In this document: positions 24,189 through 34,865 of the stretch, in pieces
Layout: every line of letters begins with the position of its first letter
Position numbering within the stretch: the stretch's first letter is position 1
Assembly (NCBI RefSeq): GCF_001625305.1
Contig: NW_017802379.1
Location: forward strand, 1,767,318 to 1,831,317
DNA length: 64,000 nt
Reading direction: 5' to 3'
Origin: Branchiostoma belcheri
Lineage: Eukaryota; Chordata; Leptocardii; Amphioxiformes; Branchiostomatidae
The notes under the pieces: model-generated
Told to the model about the DNA's origin: nothing
The model's database searches: none
What the model saw: the letters and a program-made list of their open reading frames with translations, nothing else
Translations under genes and position numbers: made by a program

Positions 24189-27100
24189 ATGAGCCTTCGG
24201 CTGGCCAAATACGTGGTTGTGATAGCGGTGCTGTTGATCCTACTTACTGATGAGTCCAACGCATGGTTTAGACGCCGCCGCCGCCGCCGCTGCGTTGTCA
24301 ACTGTGTGTGGGGTGGTTGGAGTGCTTGGAGCCCCTGCTCGGCCACGTGTGGTAATAATGGAACACAAACTAGAGCAAGGTCAGAACTAAAGTGAACTTT
24401 CCTCTATGAGCAATATAACATGGAACGCAATGGCAATTCCTTAGTAGTAATTCCATACTAGTTATTAATACAAGTACTATTTACGTGGCGTCGAGTGGTG
24501 TAGTGGTTAGAGCAATCGACTATGAAGAGGGGAGACCCGGGTTCGATTCCGAGTCGTACCCGGGACATATCTGAACACGCGCCCCGACGCCCTTGTGAAA
24601 GGCACTTTACACGAATTTCCTCACTCCACCCAGGTGTGGACGGGTACTACCTAAAGCTTCGGTCACATTTGAAACGGCGCCCGTTCGGCCTGTCCTCGGT
24701 GTAGACGCCGGCCGGCGTCATGAAGCCGAACGTGCGCCGACTGTCAGGGTCACAATTAAATTTTCCTTTACGGCTTCCTGTCGGGGCCTGGTTGTGCTCC
24801 GGCCGGCGTTGAGGCGTCCTCTAATTAATATTCATAAACTTTTGGTCCCCTTGGCGGCCGGTTTTCGTATTCTTTAATAACTGATACGGTCTATTTTGAT
24901 AGATGTTGTTTTTGAAGTTTAACCGGCCACTTTATTAGTTTGGATTCGAAAGCCTTGTTTTTGATAATTTTGTTTATTATTATTTATTAACTCTCTAGGG
25001 GCTTTACTGAACATACTGTGTGTAACTTAAAATAGTTTTCTATATTTCTGTCTATTTGATTAAGGTGCCATGAACATTTGTTCATATTTTGTTTGTTTTT
25101 TCTATGGAAACTTTGGAGTAACCGGGAAGGGGGTTAAATATGTTTTTACTTGGAAGGATGTCATATTCTCTCTCTGTCCTGTGCTGTACTCTAGAGCTTG
25201 ATACAGACGCTTGGTAACCATAGACATCTTCTCTGACAGGGGCATTGCTGTGAATGCAGCGTGCGGTGGAGCGGCGTGCACTGGGCCCAGCCGTGAGACG
25301 ATTGCCTGTAACAGAAGGTGCTGTCCCCGAAACTGCCACTGGCATGACTGGAGTGCTTGGAGTTCATGCACTGCAACCTGTGGAAGCAGCGGAACTCGGT
25401 CTAGATCAAGGTACATGTCAGGGCATCAACTGGGTTTCTGGTAATCACGTTGAAAAAATCGTTCTATATCGACAATTCAAGGAGGAAATTGCTGGATAAA
25501 CATACTATTTTCTCCCATTCTGTAACTACAGAAGTAAGTGTTTTTCTTGAGGATAATATACGCAACAGGTAATATTTGTTACATACAAATCAACTAGAAT
25601 GTCTAAATTAAACAGTATGTTGTTATGAGACAAATTAATAATATCGCTTACCAAAATACAGGGGTAGGACACCAGAAAACTGCGGCGGTGCTCCATGCAG
25701 CGGTTCCAGCAGCCAGGTGGAAGCTTGCAACAGGGTGTGCTGTCCTCGGAACTGCCAGTGGGGTTCCTGGGGATCCTGGAGCTCTTGTTCGGCAAGCTGT
25801 GGATCCGGAACCCAGAGACGATCCAGGTTTGAATCAGTAACAATATTCATCCAATGTTGCATCTGTTACAGTATAATTCCATCCCTTCAAGATGCAGATA
25901 GATTTGTACACACGGTCAATTTCTGCATCAGCCTAATAAGAAAACTTAACCAACATAAAAACATAACCAAACTTCATCGACGACAATGACATAGCAAATA
26001 CAAATGGAATGAATTCACAGTTACCTGTATTGCCTCAAACGACTCCATCTAGGAGCATAGCTGTGTCGGCAAACTGCGGAGGGATACCATGTAATGGCAG
26101 CACCTCGGAGACCAAGTCCTGTCATGCCGGTTGCTGTCCTCGAGACTGCCGCTGGAGTGACTGGAGTTCTTGGGGCAACTGTACAGCTCCGTGTGGCAAC
26201 ACGGGAACCCAGACAAGAACAAGGTTAGTCCCTTAAAATACCAGTGCATCTTGCAGATGAAAGTATGTCATGTGGCCTTAATACTATGTGTACGATTGTT
26301 GCTGAAAGGGAAAATCCAATGACCATCCAATGACCATACATATTCTCATTACTTAGATTATTGACTATTCTCATATTACCTTTGTTGTAATGTAGCAGTA
26401 CATGCAGTACGAATGATTTCCATTAAGTTTATTGACATGTTACGGAACTATTCATAATCATACTTTTGTATCCAATTCAAAACAGGACAATATCAGTAAC
26501 TCCATATTGCGGTGGTTCATCCTGTACCGAAGACAGCAGTGAGACCAGTCCTTGCAACAGGCATTGTCCTCATGGAACTCCAGATGGTCCCAGATGCAAC
26601 TGTGCAGACACTGGGTACAGCGGAACATGCTGCGACAACCGTAAGTCTATGAACGTTCAAGGATGAAACATGAAATCATTTGGATTGCGGTTCTCTGACA
26701 GGAAAACTTCCGTCTGCCCAAGACTTATGAAAGAGAGAATGATAACAGATTCCAAGTTAACTTTCAACGATTAGAAAAGGGGCCATAAATGTGACAGACC
26801 TTCATCATTAGACAATTGACTCATCTTACCTGTACTCCTCTTCCTTTTGTTCTACAGCTTCTTGCTCTTCAGGCTTTGAGTTCTGGAATAGTGCCTGCTA
26901 CTACTACTCGGAAAGCAGGCGAACATTCCTGTCGGCGGAAAGTGATTGCGACAGTCGTGGTGCTACGCTGGTGGTCGTGCCTGACTCGGCCACTCACCAG
27001 TATTTGGTGCAGAAAGCAAACGGAAAGAGGTAAGTCTGGCTGTCATTTACTGCGGATTTAAAGACACAAAAGTATTATTGAATTTCTTACAGGAATTCAT

Positions 27101-27289
27101 TGTTAGGAACATCTGGATTGGACTGAGTGACCCGTCTGGAGCAACGGTGTCAGCCTCGGGTCCTTCCACCCCTGGAGGGGCCGCAACTATGCTCGTGCCG
27201 ACTGTGTGGCGATGGCGAAGTGGAGGAGGACCTATGTGTGGAAAGTGAGGGGATGCAGTGGAAAGCTCAACTATTTCTGCCAGCAGTAA
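24189..27289 (+). pseudogene. TSP1 x4 - C-type lectin gene with frame-broken CTLD (gene C)
   Basis: Exons: 24189-24379, 25240-25410, 25662-25826, 26053-26223, 26486-26640, 26858-27029, 27107-27289. The signal peptide begins [16 protein letters not shown] and is followed by a run of seven Arg before the first Cys. TSP1 modules span exon borders, each exon carrying the end of one and the start of the next (for example [11 protein letters not shown]); all TSP1 introns are phase 2. Exon 5 ends in a short EGF-like [13 protein letters not shown]. Exon 6 is the first CTLD half. In exon 7, 19 bases are missing relative to gene D, so the frame shifts and stops at 27246-27248 (388 residues) instead of the ancestral TAA at 27287-27289. 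The EGF block of gene D is absent. The gene may still make a secreted TSP1 protein with a damaged lectin end. An assembly error is the alternative. Confidence 0.78.
24484..24690 (+). mobile_element. tRNA-derived SINE in gene C intron
   Basis: GTGGTGTAGTGGTTAGAGC resembles a Pol III A box and GGGTTCGATTCC a B box, about 35 bases apart. A non-tRNA body follows with AAGGCACTTTACACGAATTT. No cloverleaf is maintained, so this is a SINE rather than a tRNA gene. Related bodies occur at 17.4 and 57.8 kb. Confidence 0.75.
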
Positions 27290-27591
27290 AGGTACGTAGT
27301 CCATTCGTAAGTACCCGTAGGAGCTACCATGCATCGGCTATCATCGGCTATCATATTTTGGTGGAAAATCTAATCTTCACTTACACTTTAGCAGTTAAGT
27401 CTTACTGCCACTTTCATTGTCATGGCCAAACAACTATCCTTGCTAAGAAAACGTTTAGTTATTAGCCTATTAGCCTGGTTACAAGTCTGCATGGGATGAA
27501 AGTAACTACAAGAGTGCATGTCTTTAACAGCTAATGCATCGTTTGGGTGCTACTGATGAACTAGAATTGTGTATTTTATATTGTCCACAGA

Positions 27592-27950
27592 CGTTCAACA
27601 CAAGGATGGCAGGAGAACAACAAAGACGAACAACGAGACCAATAGTGTAACTAATGTTAGAGTTTAACACGTCTTAACTAAAATGATTTTTAATCTTAAT
27701 ATGTTTAGTTATAAAAATATCTCTGATGTCATAACTAATGAGTTTTAGTCACTTCAAATAACACTTTTCGGTCTGTTATCGTTACATATAATATCTGGTG
27801 TATATTTCTTCGTACATTAGATTGGTAAATGCATAAATATATGCTGTTGTAATCTTTGTGACGCAATTTTTAACACGATGAAAAGATTTTAAAGGCAGAT
27901 TTAGGGTCAATTTTCTATTATATTATCTATTATATTACTTTATTGTTATA
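27592..27950 (+). other. 3' UTR exon of gene C
   Basis: After the coding exon a GTACGTAG donor at 27291 and a TCCACAG acceptor at 27591 frame a noncoding exon starting ACGTTCAACACAAGG. Gene D has the same arrangement. No perfect AATAAA was found. Confidence 0.5.
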
Positions 27951-28189
27951 ATGGACTATTGTAGAAAACGACTTTTGTTTATTTGGGTTTTGATCGATCG
28001 CGTAAGTTGGTGACGTGGCACCAGTAATGAAACGTTTACACTCTAATTGACAAATGTGCAATGATGAACGCTGGAATATCATAAATGACGCCATACTCTC
28101 GTATGATTGAGAAGATTTTACCCGGCGGTTTGTTCCTTGGAATTCGAACCATTTAGATAATGATTAAGAATGTCAGGGTATTTTAATTC

Positions 28190-28207
28190 TTGCAAGAATC
28201 GACACTG

Positions 28208-28243
<36 letters not shown>

Positions 28244-29063
28244 CAATATGAGGCTTTAAATCCAAGCCGCAGATCTCGAATCTTTGCTTTGTTGTCATCA
28301 GGTGACTTAAACTAGCTCGATGACAATAACAACCTTCGGGTCATTACACATGACAACGACCTGATCTGGTCTTATCGGGGCTTATCGTGTACATGTTGGA
28401 TTCTGAGACAAACTGCAGTGAACGTCAACATTGTTAAACGTGGTGTCCATAGTCTTCCACCTTTCTCAAACATGGGCATTGTTGTAAAATGTCATTCCTA
28501 GCGTTTCACATTCAGGTTAAGTTCAGTAGTTTGTTTATCTTTACATCTGTGGAATGCTTCAGGCCATGGCCAACTAACGTCATAATTGGCCGCTCTGACA
28601 TGTTGACAACCTCCACATCGTTTCTGCACTTCTGTTGTAGACTAGGTACGCGTTGTTCTTCGTTTTTATTTTTCTGAAAAACTGGAATGTTCTAAGATGA
28701 CTTTTTCAGAAAAAGCACAGCTCTAAGAAGTGAAGATACTTCTTCAGGACCATTTCCTCCTGAGACATTTGATGACACGAAGGCCTTCGCCGCAGGCGGA
28801 AAGGGGATTCCCCTTACGTCACCGTCCAGTTTAAAAACAAGCTCTGATTTACTTGAAAACATCGATCCCATTGGTGCACGTCATTGAGAAGCTATTGTTC
28901 ACATAATGATATTCATACATAGATATATAAAGGGGATGATTGGCGTACAAAGTCAGGAAGTCGCGGTTATCCAGTATAGAACACAACAATATTTCGCCGA
29001 CTGACCGACTGGTGCCTTCTTTCCGGTTCACCGCCCGACACCGGCCAGCATTAGCAGACACAG
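28190..29063 (+). promoter_or_regulatory. Promoter block copy 2, likely promoter and noncoding exon 1 of gene D
   Basis: TATATAAA at 28924-28931, then a region nearly identical to the gene C first exon, ending TAGCAGACACAG at 29063 before a GTATGC donor. It is the copy nearest to gene D that keeps both TATA box and donor. Splicing to the acceptor at 32623 would give a first intron of about 3.6 kb. Confidence 0.6.
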
Positions 29064-29149
29064 GTATGCTTTATCTAGTTAGGCCACACTGATTTTATTT
29101 CATGGGTGACATCCACGCGTACATTGATATTCGATTTTTTTTAGTCATA

Positions 29150-29700
29150 AAAGGCCCTCCTGAGGGGCTCTTTTCTAAGTGCTATCCTCCGTAGTCCATG
29201 GTAGCCAGCGACGGTTTTGCAGCCGAGGGACTTTGCCGGGGAGAAAGTGTTTCACTTGTTGCATGAGCGGTGAAAATTTCTCTCCCCGGCACCCTACTAT
29301 AGTTGCGTCGCTCCTCGAAAAAAATCAACGCCACTGCTCCACAAGTCTGTGAAGGAGGCTAAGCCGGTGGCAACTATACGGAGGACGGCAACCAGGCCGC
29401 CAAAGCTCACTCAAAGCTCGCCAAAGCGAACTCAAGAACTCAGTACATACACAGTGCCGACTCACAGTGCCTTGTCGCAAAAGGCCAGCATGTTGCTGCT
29501 TGTCGTAAAAGTCGCTATGTAGTGCGAGCACACCTAAAATAATTGCGGGTGAACGTGCCATTTTTGCAGAAGGTCATTTCCTTGTGACGGTTTTCTCCAG
29601 TGCGAAGTAGACATTCACAGATAGGCCTATATCAAGCGAAGCTTTGATTTATGTTAAGATATAGAACAGTTCTAGTTTCGACTTACACAAAACTGTTCAA
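29150..29700 (+). repeat. R and Q segments, first copy
   Basis: The R segment (CTCTCCCCGGCACCC, GAAGGAGGCTAAGCCGG, CAGGCCGCCAAAGCT) recurs at 30690-30990. The Q segment (CACACCTAAAATAATTGCGG, GAAGGTCATTTCCTTGTGAC) recurs at 23990-24090, 31480-31720 and 32110-32290. Confidence 0.8.
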
Positions 29701-29764
29701 TCCTTGCAGCGTACGTAAGGGCTCCATACCTTAATTTCTCCAAAAAGCGTATGTGTATGTGTAG

Positions 29765-29796
29765 GTTTGTCTGTGTGTGTGTGTGTGTGCGTGTGT

Positions 29797-29836
<40 letters not shown>

Positions 29837-29838
29837 TA
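29765..29838. repeat. (TG)n microsatellite
   Basis: TG dinucleotide tract following the Q segment. A second TG tract follows the next Q copy at 31764. Confidence 0.95.
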
Positions 29839-29879
29839 TGGAGAGAGAGTGAGAGTGCGAAGGTGAGAAAGAAAGGGGA

Positions 29880-30620
29880 AAGAGAAGGGGCAAGATAGTA
29901 ACCCAAGCCCCAGATCTCGAAGCGTTGCTTCGTTGTCATCTGGTGACATAAACTAGCTCGATGACAATAACAAGCTTCGGGTCATCACACGGGATTAGAT
30001 ATGACAGACGGGTCTAGGCTTGTCTTGTTAGGTTCTGAGACAACCTGTTGTGGCCGTCAACATTGTTAAACATTGTGTACATATAGTCTTACACATTTCT
30101 CAAACACGGGCATTTTTGACATGTCATTCCTAGTGTTGGACGATTAGGTTAAGTTCGTCAATTCAGTAGTTTGTTTGTCTTTAATACATCGGTGGTATGC
30201 TTCATCAGACGAACTAACGTCATAATTTGCCGCTCTGACATGTTTACAACCTCTTCATAGTCTCTGCACTTCTGTCGCAGACACTATGGTCGTCACTTCT
30301 GCTCTTGCTGACCTTTTCAGCAAAAGCAGAAGTGACGATACTTCAGGACCATTTCCTCCTGAGAGATTTGATGACACGAAGGCCTTTGCGTTAGGCGTTA
30401 ACGGGATTCCCCTTACGTCACCGTCCAGTTTCAAACAAACTCCGATTTACTTGAAAACACCGACCCCATTGGTTCATGTCATTGAGAAGTTATTGTTCAC
30501 ATAATGATGTGCACACATAATAAAGGAGCTGATTGGCGTACAAAGTCAGGTAGTCGCGGTTATCCAGTGTAGAACACAACAATATCGCGCCGATTGATCG
30601 ACTTGTGCCTTCTTTCCGGT
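29880..30620 (+). repeat. Promoter block copy 3, donor lost
   Basis: Matches blocks 1 and 2 up to TTCCGGTTCACCG, then skips about 55 bases including the exon 1 donor. The TATA box is degraded to CATAATAAAGG. It lies inside the presumed first intron of gene D and is probably a dead promoter duplicate. Confidence 0.75.
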
Positions 30621-31164
30621 TCACCGTTATTTTATGGATGACATCCACGCGTACATTAATTGATTTTCGTCTGTTCTAAAGTAAAAAGCCCTCCTCCGAG
30701 GCTCTTGTCTAGGTCACCGCAAGACTTTGCCGTTTGGCGGTGAAAAACTCTCTCCCCGGTACCCTCGGCGGCAAAACCGTCCCTCCGCGGCTTAAGTCGC
30801 TCCCCGAAAAAATAATCTCCGCCGCCCCACATGTCTATGAAGGAGGCTAAACCGGCGATAACTATATGGAGAACGGCACCCAGGCCGCCAAAGCTTCACG
30901 AACTCAAGAACTCAGTATAGTGCCGACTCATAAATGTCTTCCAGCATGTTGCTGCTTGTGGTAAAAGTCGCTATGTAGTACCGCAAATATACAATCCCAG
31001 TTTTGTATTCCTGTGGTTTAGCAGCACTTTTGGGGCTGTTTTTCATTCTCCCGCGCGCACTAGTTTGGGGGTCTTCAGAGGACGTCAGTGTGGCCTTACT
31101 TTCAGTTTCTAACGAGGGCGAAAACTGGCTTACAAAGTTGGTTGCAAATACATGTACTACTTTT

Positions 31165-31475
31165 TTTACTACGTTAATCCAAGCCCCAGATCTCGAAGCT
31201 TTGCTTCATTGTCATTAAACTACCTCGATGGAAATAACAAGATTCGGGTCGATAAACAAACTACTGAGCTTAACCTAATCGTGCAACGCTTGGAATGTTT
31301 TGACATGTCACAACATGGCCCAAGTTTGAGAAAGATGTAAGACTATGTACACAACGTTTAACAATGTTGACGGCCACAACAGGTTGTCTCAGAACCTAAC
31401 AAGACAAGCCTAGACCAGTCTGTCATACCTGATCATGTGTGATGACCCGAAGCTTGTTATTGTCATCGAGCTATG
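31165..31475. repeat. Promoter block copy 4: partial direct plus inverted piece
   Basis: 31165-31245 repeats the CAAGCCCCAGATCTCGAAGC segment in direct orientation. 31250-31475 is the reverse complement of roughly 29940-30185 (for example GATGACCCGAAGCTTGTTAT). Confidence 0.8.
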
Positions 31476-31479
31476 TGAT

Positions 31480-31762
31480 GCAGTCCTAGCAGTTAACGCT
31501 TTACGCGGGCACACCTAAACTAATTGCGGGTGAACGTGCCATTTTTGCAGAAGGTCATTTCCTTATGACGATTTTCTCTAGACACTGTTTAACATTTAGT
31601 AGTGCGAAATAGACATGACCATTCACAGGTAGGCCTATATCGAGTGAATTTTCGAATAATGTCAAGATATAGAACAGTTCTAGTTTCGACTGTTCACTGA
31701 ATCCTTACGACGTAAGCGTTCTTTACCTTTATTTCTCAGAGAAGTGTATTTGCAGCTTTGCC

Positions 31763-31810
<48 letters not shown>

Positions 31811-32290
31811 TGTGTGTGTGTGTGTGCGCGCGCGCATGTGTGTGTGATTGTATATACGTTTTTACTCGAAAAGTTGTGGTTTTACTCGAAAGGTTTTTGA
31901 TGAATTTTTATGAACTCTGGTATGTAAAAGTAGCTGCAGGCGTCCGGAAAATGAAAGTTAGATTGCGGCTCCTATATATAGATACACTATCTTATATCAT
32001 AGTTTTGTCTTTTTCTTCAATACGGAGAAAGCATGGAGGAAACCTTGTGATGCAGTGAGCTCGCCTGCTAATGACATATACATGCCGACCTCAGATAATT
32101 ACAGGGTCAATCGTGTCTTTTGTGATGCAATCCTTAGCAGTTAATGCTCTTCGCGGGCACACCTAAAATGATTGCGAGTGAACTCGTGTTTTTGCAGAAG
32201 GTCATTTCCTTGTGACGGTTTTTTTCTAGACACTGTTTACGTAGTGCGAAGTAGACATAACCATTCACAGGTTATGAATGTATTCCCAAG
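31480..32290 (+). repeat. Further Q segments and (TG)n tract
   Basis: Q copies at 31480-31720 and 32110-32290 flank a TG/GC microsatellite at 31764-31845. Nothing else is recognisable in the gene D first intron. Confidence 0.8.
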
Positions 32291-32632
32291 ATATGGGAGC
32301 ATTAGAAACTCTGGGCTAAATTGAATCTAAAGATTTTCATGAAATGGCACCGCTCTTAATAGAATATCTCAGATGGTAAACATTAGTACAGTAACTCATA
32401 TGAACATCACACACTCTTCAGGACATGACACATTGTCCTTTATGATATAAAAATGACTGGAAGACAACTTGGCGAGGCCCTACGCTCACTGGAGTATGCA
32501 AGGCGTTGAGTGAGTATCAAAAAATGAAAAAATACAAGAGGGAGTAAGAAATACATATATACATAACTACATCAAAGTTTTAAACCAGCCTAAGTCTACC
32601 TTCGTATCTGACTTCGATTTCAGGCTGCAAAG

Positions 32633-34865
32633 ATGAGTCTTCGCCTGGCCAAGTACGTGGTTGTGATAGCGGTGCTGTTCATCCTGCTTGCTGATGACTC
32701 TGCCGCATGGTGGAGACGCCGACGCCGCCGCTGCGATCGCAACTGTGTGTGGCGTGGCTGGAGTTCATGGAGCTCCTGCTCAGCCTCGTGTGGCTCCAGT
32801 GGAACAAAAACAAGAACAAGGTCAGAACTTTGTAAAGTTGATAACGTCCCTCTATGCACAACCCGGCATTAATAAACCAAATAATATATAGGCAGCTACA
32901 TGTTTGCATGAAATGTTTTCTTTCTCAGCCTGTTCTCGAACTTCCTTTGATGCGGGGGATATGAAACAAACGCTCGGTAACCATATTATCCGTCTTTGAT
33001 ACATTGTAGGAGTCATGCTGTGACACGGCAATGTAATGGAAGGGCGTGCACCGGGCCCAGCCGTGAGACGGTAGCCTGTAACAGAAGGTGCTGTCCCCGA
33101 AACTGCCGATGGCATAGCTGGAGCTCTTGGAGTTCCTGTACTGCAACCTGTGGAAGCAGCGGAACTCGGTCTAGAACAAGGTACATGTCCGGGCATCAAC
33201 TGGGTTTCTGGTAATTGCGTTGAAAAAATCGTTCTATTGGATATAGGAAATTGCTGGATAAACATACTATTTTCTCCCATTCTGTAACTACAGAAGTAAA
33301 AACTATGACATATGTTTTTGCTAAGGATAATGTACATAGCAGGTAATATTTGTTACATACAAAGCGATCAGAATGTCTAAATTAGACAGTATGTTGTTAT
33401 GAGACAATAATGTCGCCTATCAAAATACAGGGGTAAGACATCAGAATACTGCGGCGGCAGTGGATGCAGCGGTTCCAGCACCCACGTGGAAGCCTGTAAC
33501 AGGGTGTGCTGTCCTCGGAACTGCCAGTGGGGTTCCTGGGGATCCTGGAGCTCTTGTTCGGCAACCTGTGGCTCCGGAACCCAGAGACGATCCAGGTTTG
33601 AATCAGTAACAAAATTCATCCAATGTATTCATCCCTTCAAGATGCAGATACATTTGTACACATGTCTGCATCAACCTAATAAGAGAATGTCATAACCAAA
33701 CTTCATCGACGACTTGTCGACAATGACATAGCAAATGCAAATGGAATGAATTCACAGAGTTAACTGTATTGCCCCAAACGATTCCATCTAGGAGCATAGC
33801 TGTGTCGGCATACTGCGGAGGGATACCATGTACTGGCAGCACCTCGGAGAGCAAGTCCTGTTACGCCGGTTGCTGTCCTCGAGACTGCCAGTGGGGTTCC
33901 TGGGGATCCTGGGGATCCTGTTCGGCACCCTGTGAGTCTTCCGGAACCCAGACACGAACAAGGTAACATCATGTCGAATTGGCAAAATGTCCATCCACCG
34001 TTACATGTTTACAAGGCATCAGATGTATCACAAAGACAGTCTGTTTCTGCATCATCTTGATAGGAAAGCTCCATAAGAAAATATCATCGTTACGTTGCAA
34101 ATGACATGGCAAATGGAATGGAAGGCAAAGAGCTCGAGTTCACTGTATACATGTTTTGCCTCCAATGATACAGGAACGTCCTTGTTCCACCATACTGCGG
34201 AGGAAGAGCATGTAGTGGCAGCGACAGGGACAGCAAGTCGTGTAACGGCGGTTGCTGTCGTCGAGACTGCCGCTGGGGTGACTGGAGTTCTTGGGGCAAC
34301 TGTACAGCTCCGTGTGGCAATACGGGAACCCAGACAAGAACAAGGTTAGTCTTAAAATACTTAAAATACCAGTGCATCTTGCGGATGAAAGTATGTCATG
34401 TGGCCTTAATACTATGTGTACGATTGTTGCTAAAAGGGAAAATCCAATGACCATCCAATGACCATACGTATTCTCATTACTTAATTCTTCATAAAGACTG
34501 AATTAAAGTCGAACCGGTAGAATTCCGTCTCATCGTTGTCATCTTCCAACCACTACGAATGATGTATTCTCATTACTTAAAATATCGACTATTCTCATAT
34601 TACCTTTGTTGTAATGTATCAAGAGATACAGTACGAATGATTTCCATTAAGTTTATTGACATGTTACTGAACTATAATATAATAATACTTTTGTATCCAA
34701 TTCAAAACAGGACAGTAGCAGTAACTCCATATTGCGGTGGTTCATCCTGTACCGGAGACAGCAGTCAGACAAGTCCTTGCAACAGGCATTGTCCTCATGG
34801 AGCTCCAGATGGTCCCAGATGCAACTGTGCAGACACTGGATACAGCGGAACCTGCTGCGACAACG
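32633..34865 (+). other. Gene D TSP1 exon array (6 exons, 5 modules)
   Basis: Each exon ends at the same TSP1 position (GTQTRTR or GTQRRSR) with a phase 2 intron and starts with CGG...C...C..C. The W-x-x-W-x-x-W-x-x-C pattern matches sites usually C-mannosylated in TSP1 domains. Exon 5 (34174-34344) has no counterpart in gene C by order, though its second half ([20 protein letters not shown]) closely resembles gene C exon 4. Confidence 0.9.

Noticed and set aside
24488..24560. Possible tRNA gene
   Set aside because: A and B boxes are present but acceptor and anticodon stems are not, and related copies share a non-tRNA body, so it is a SINE.
29672..29949. His/Thr-rich minus ORFs
   Set aside because: Artefacts of the TG microsatellite.
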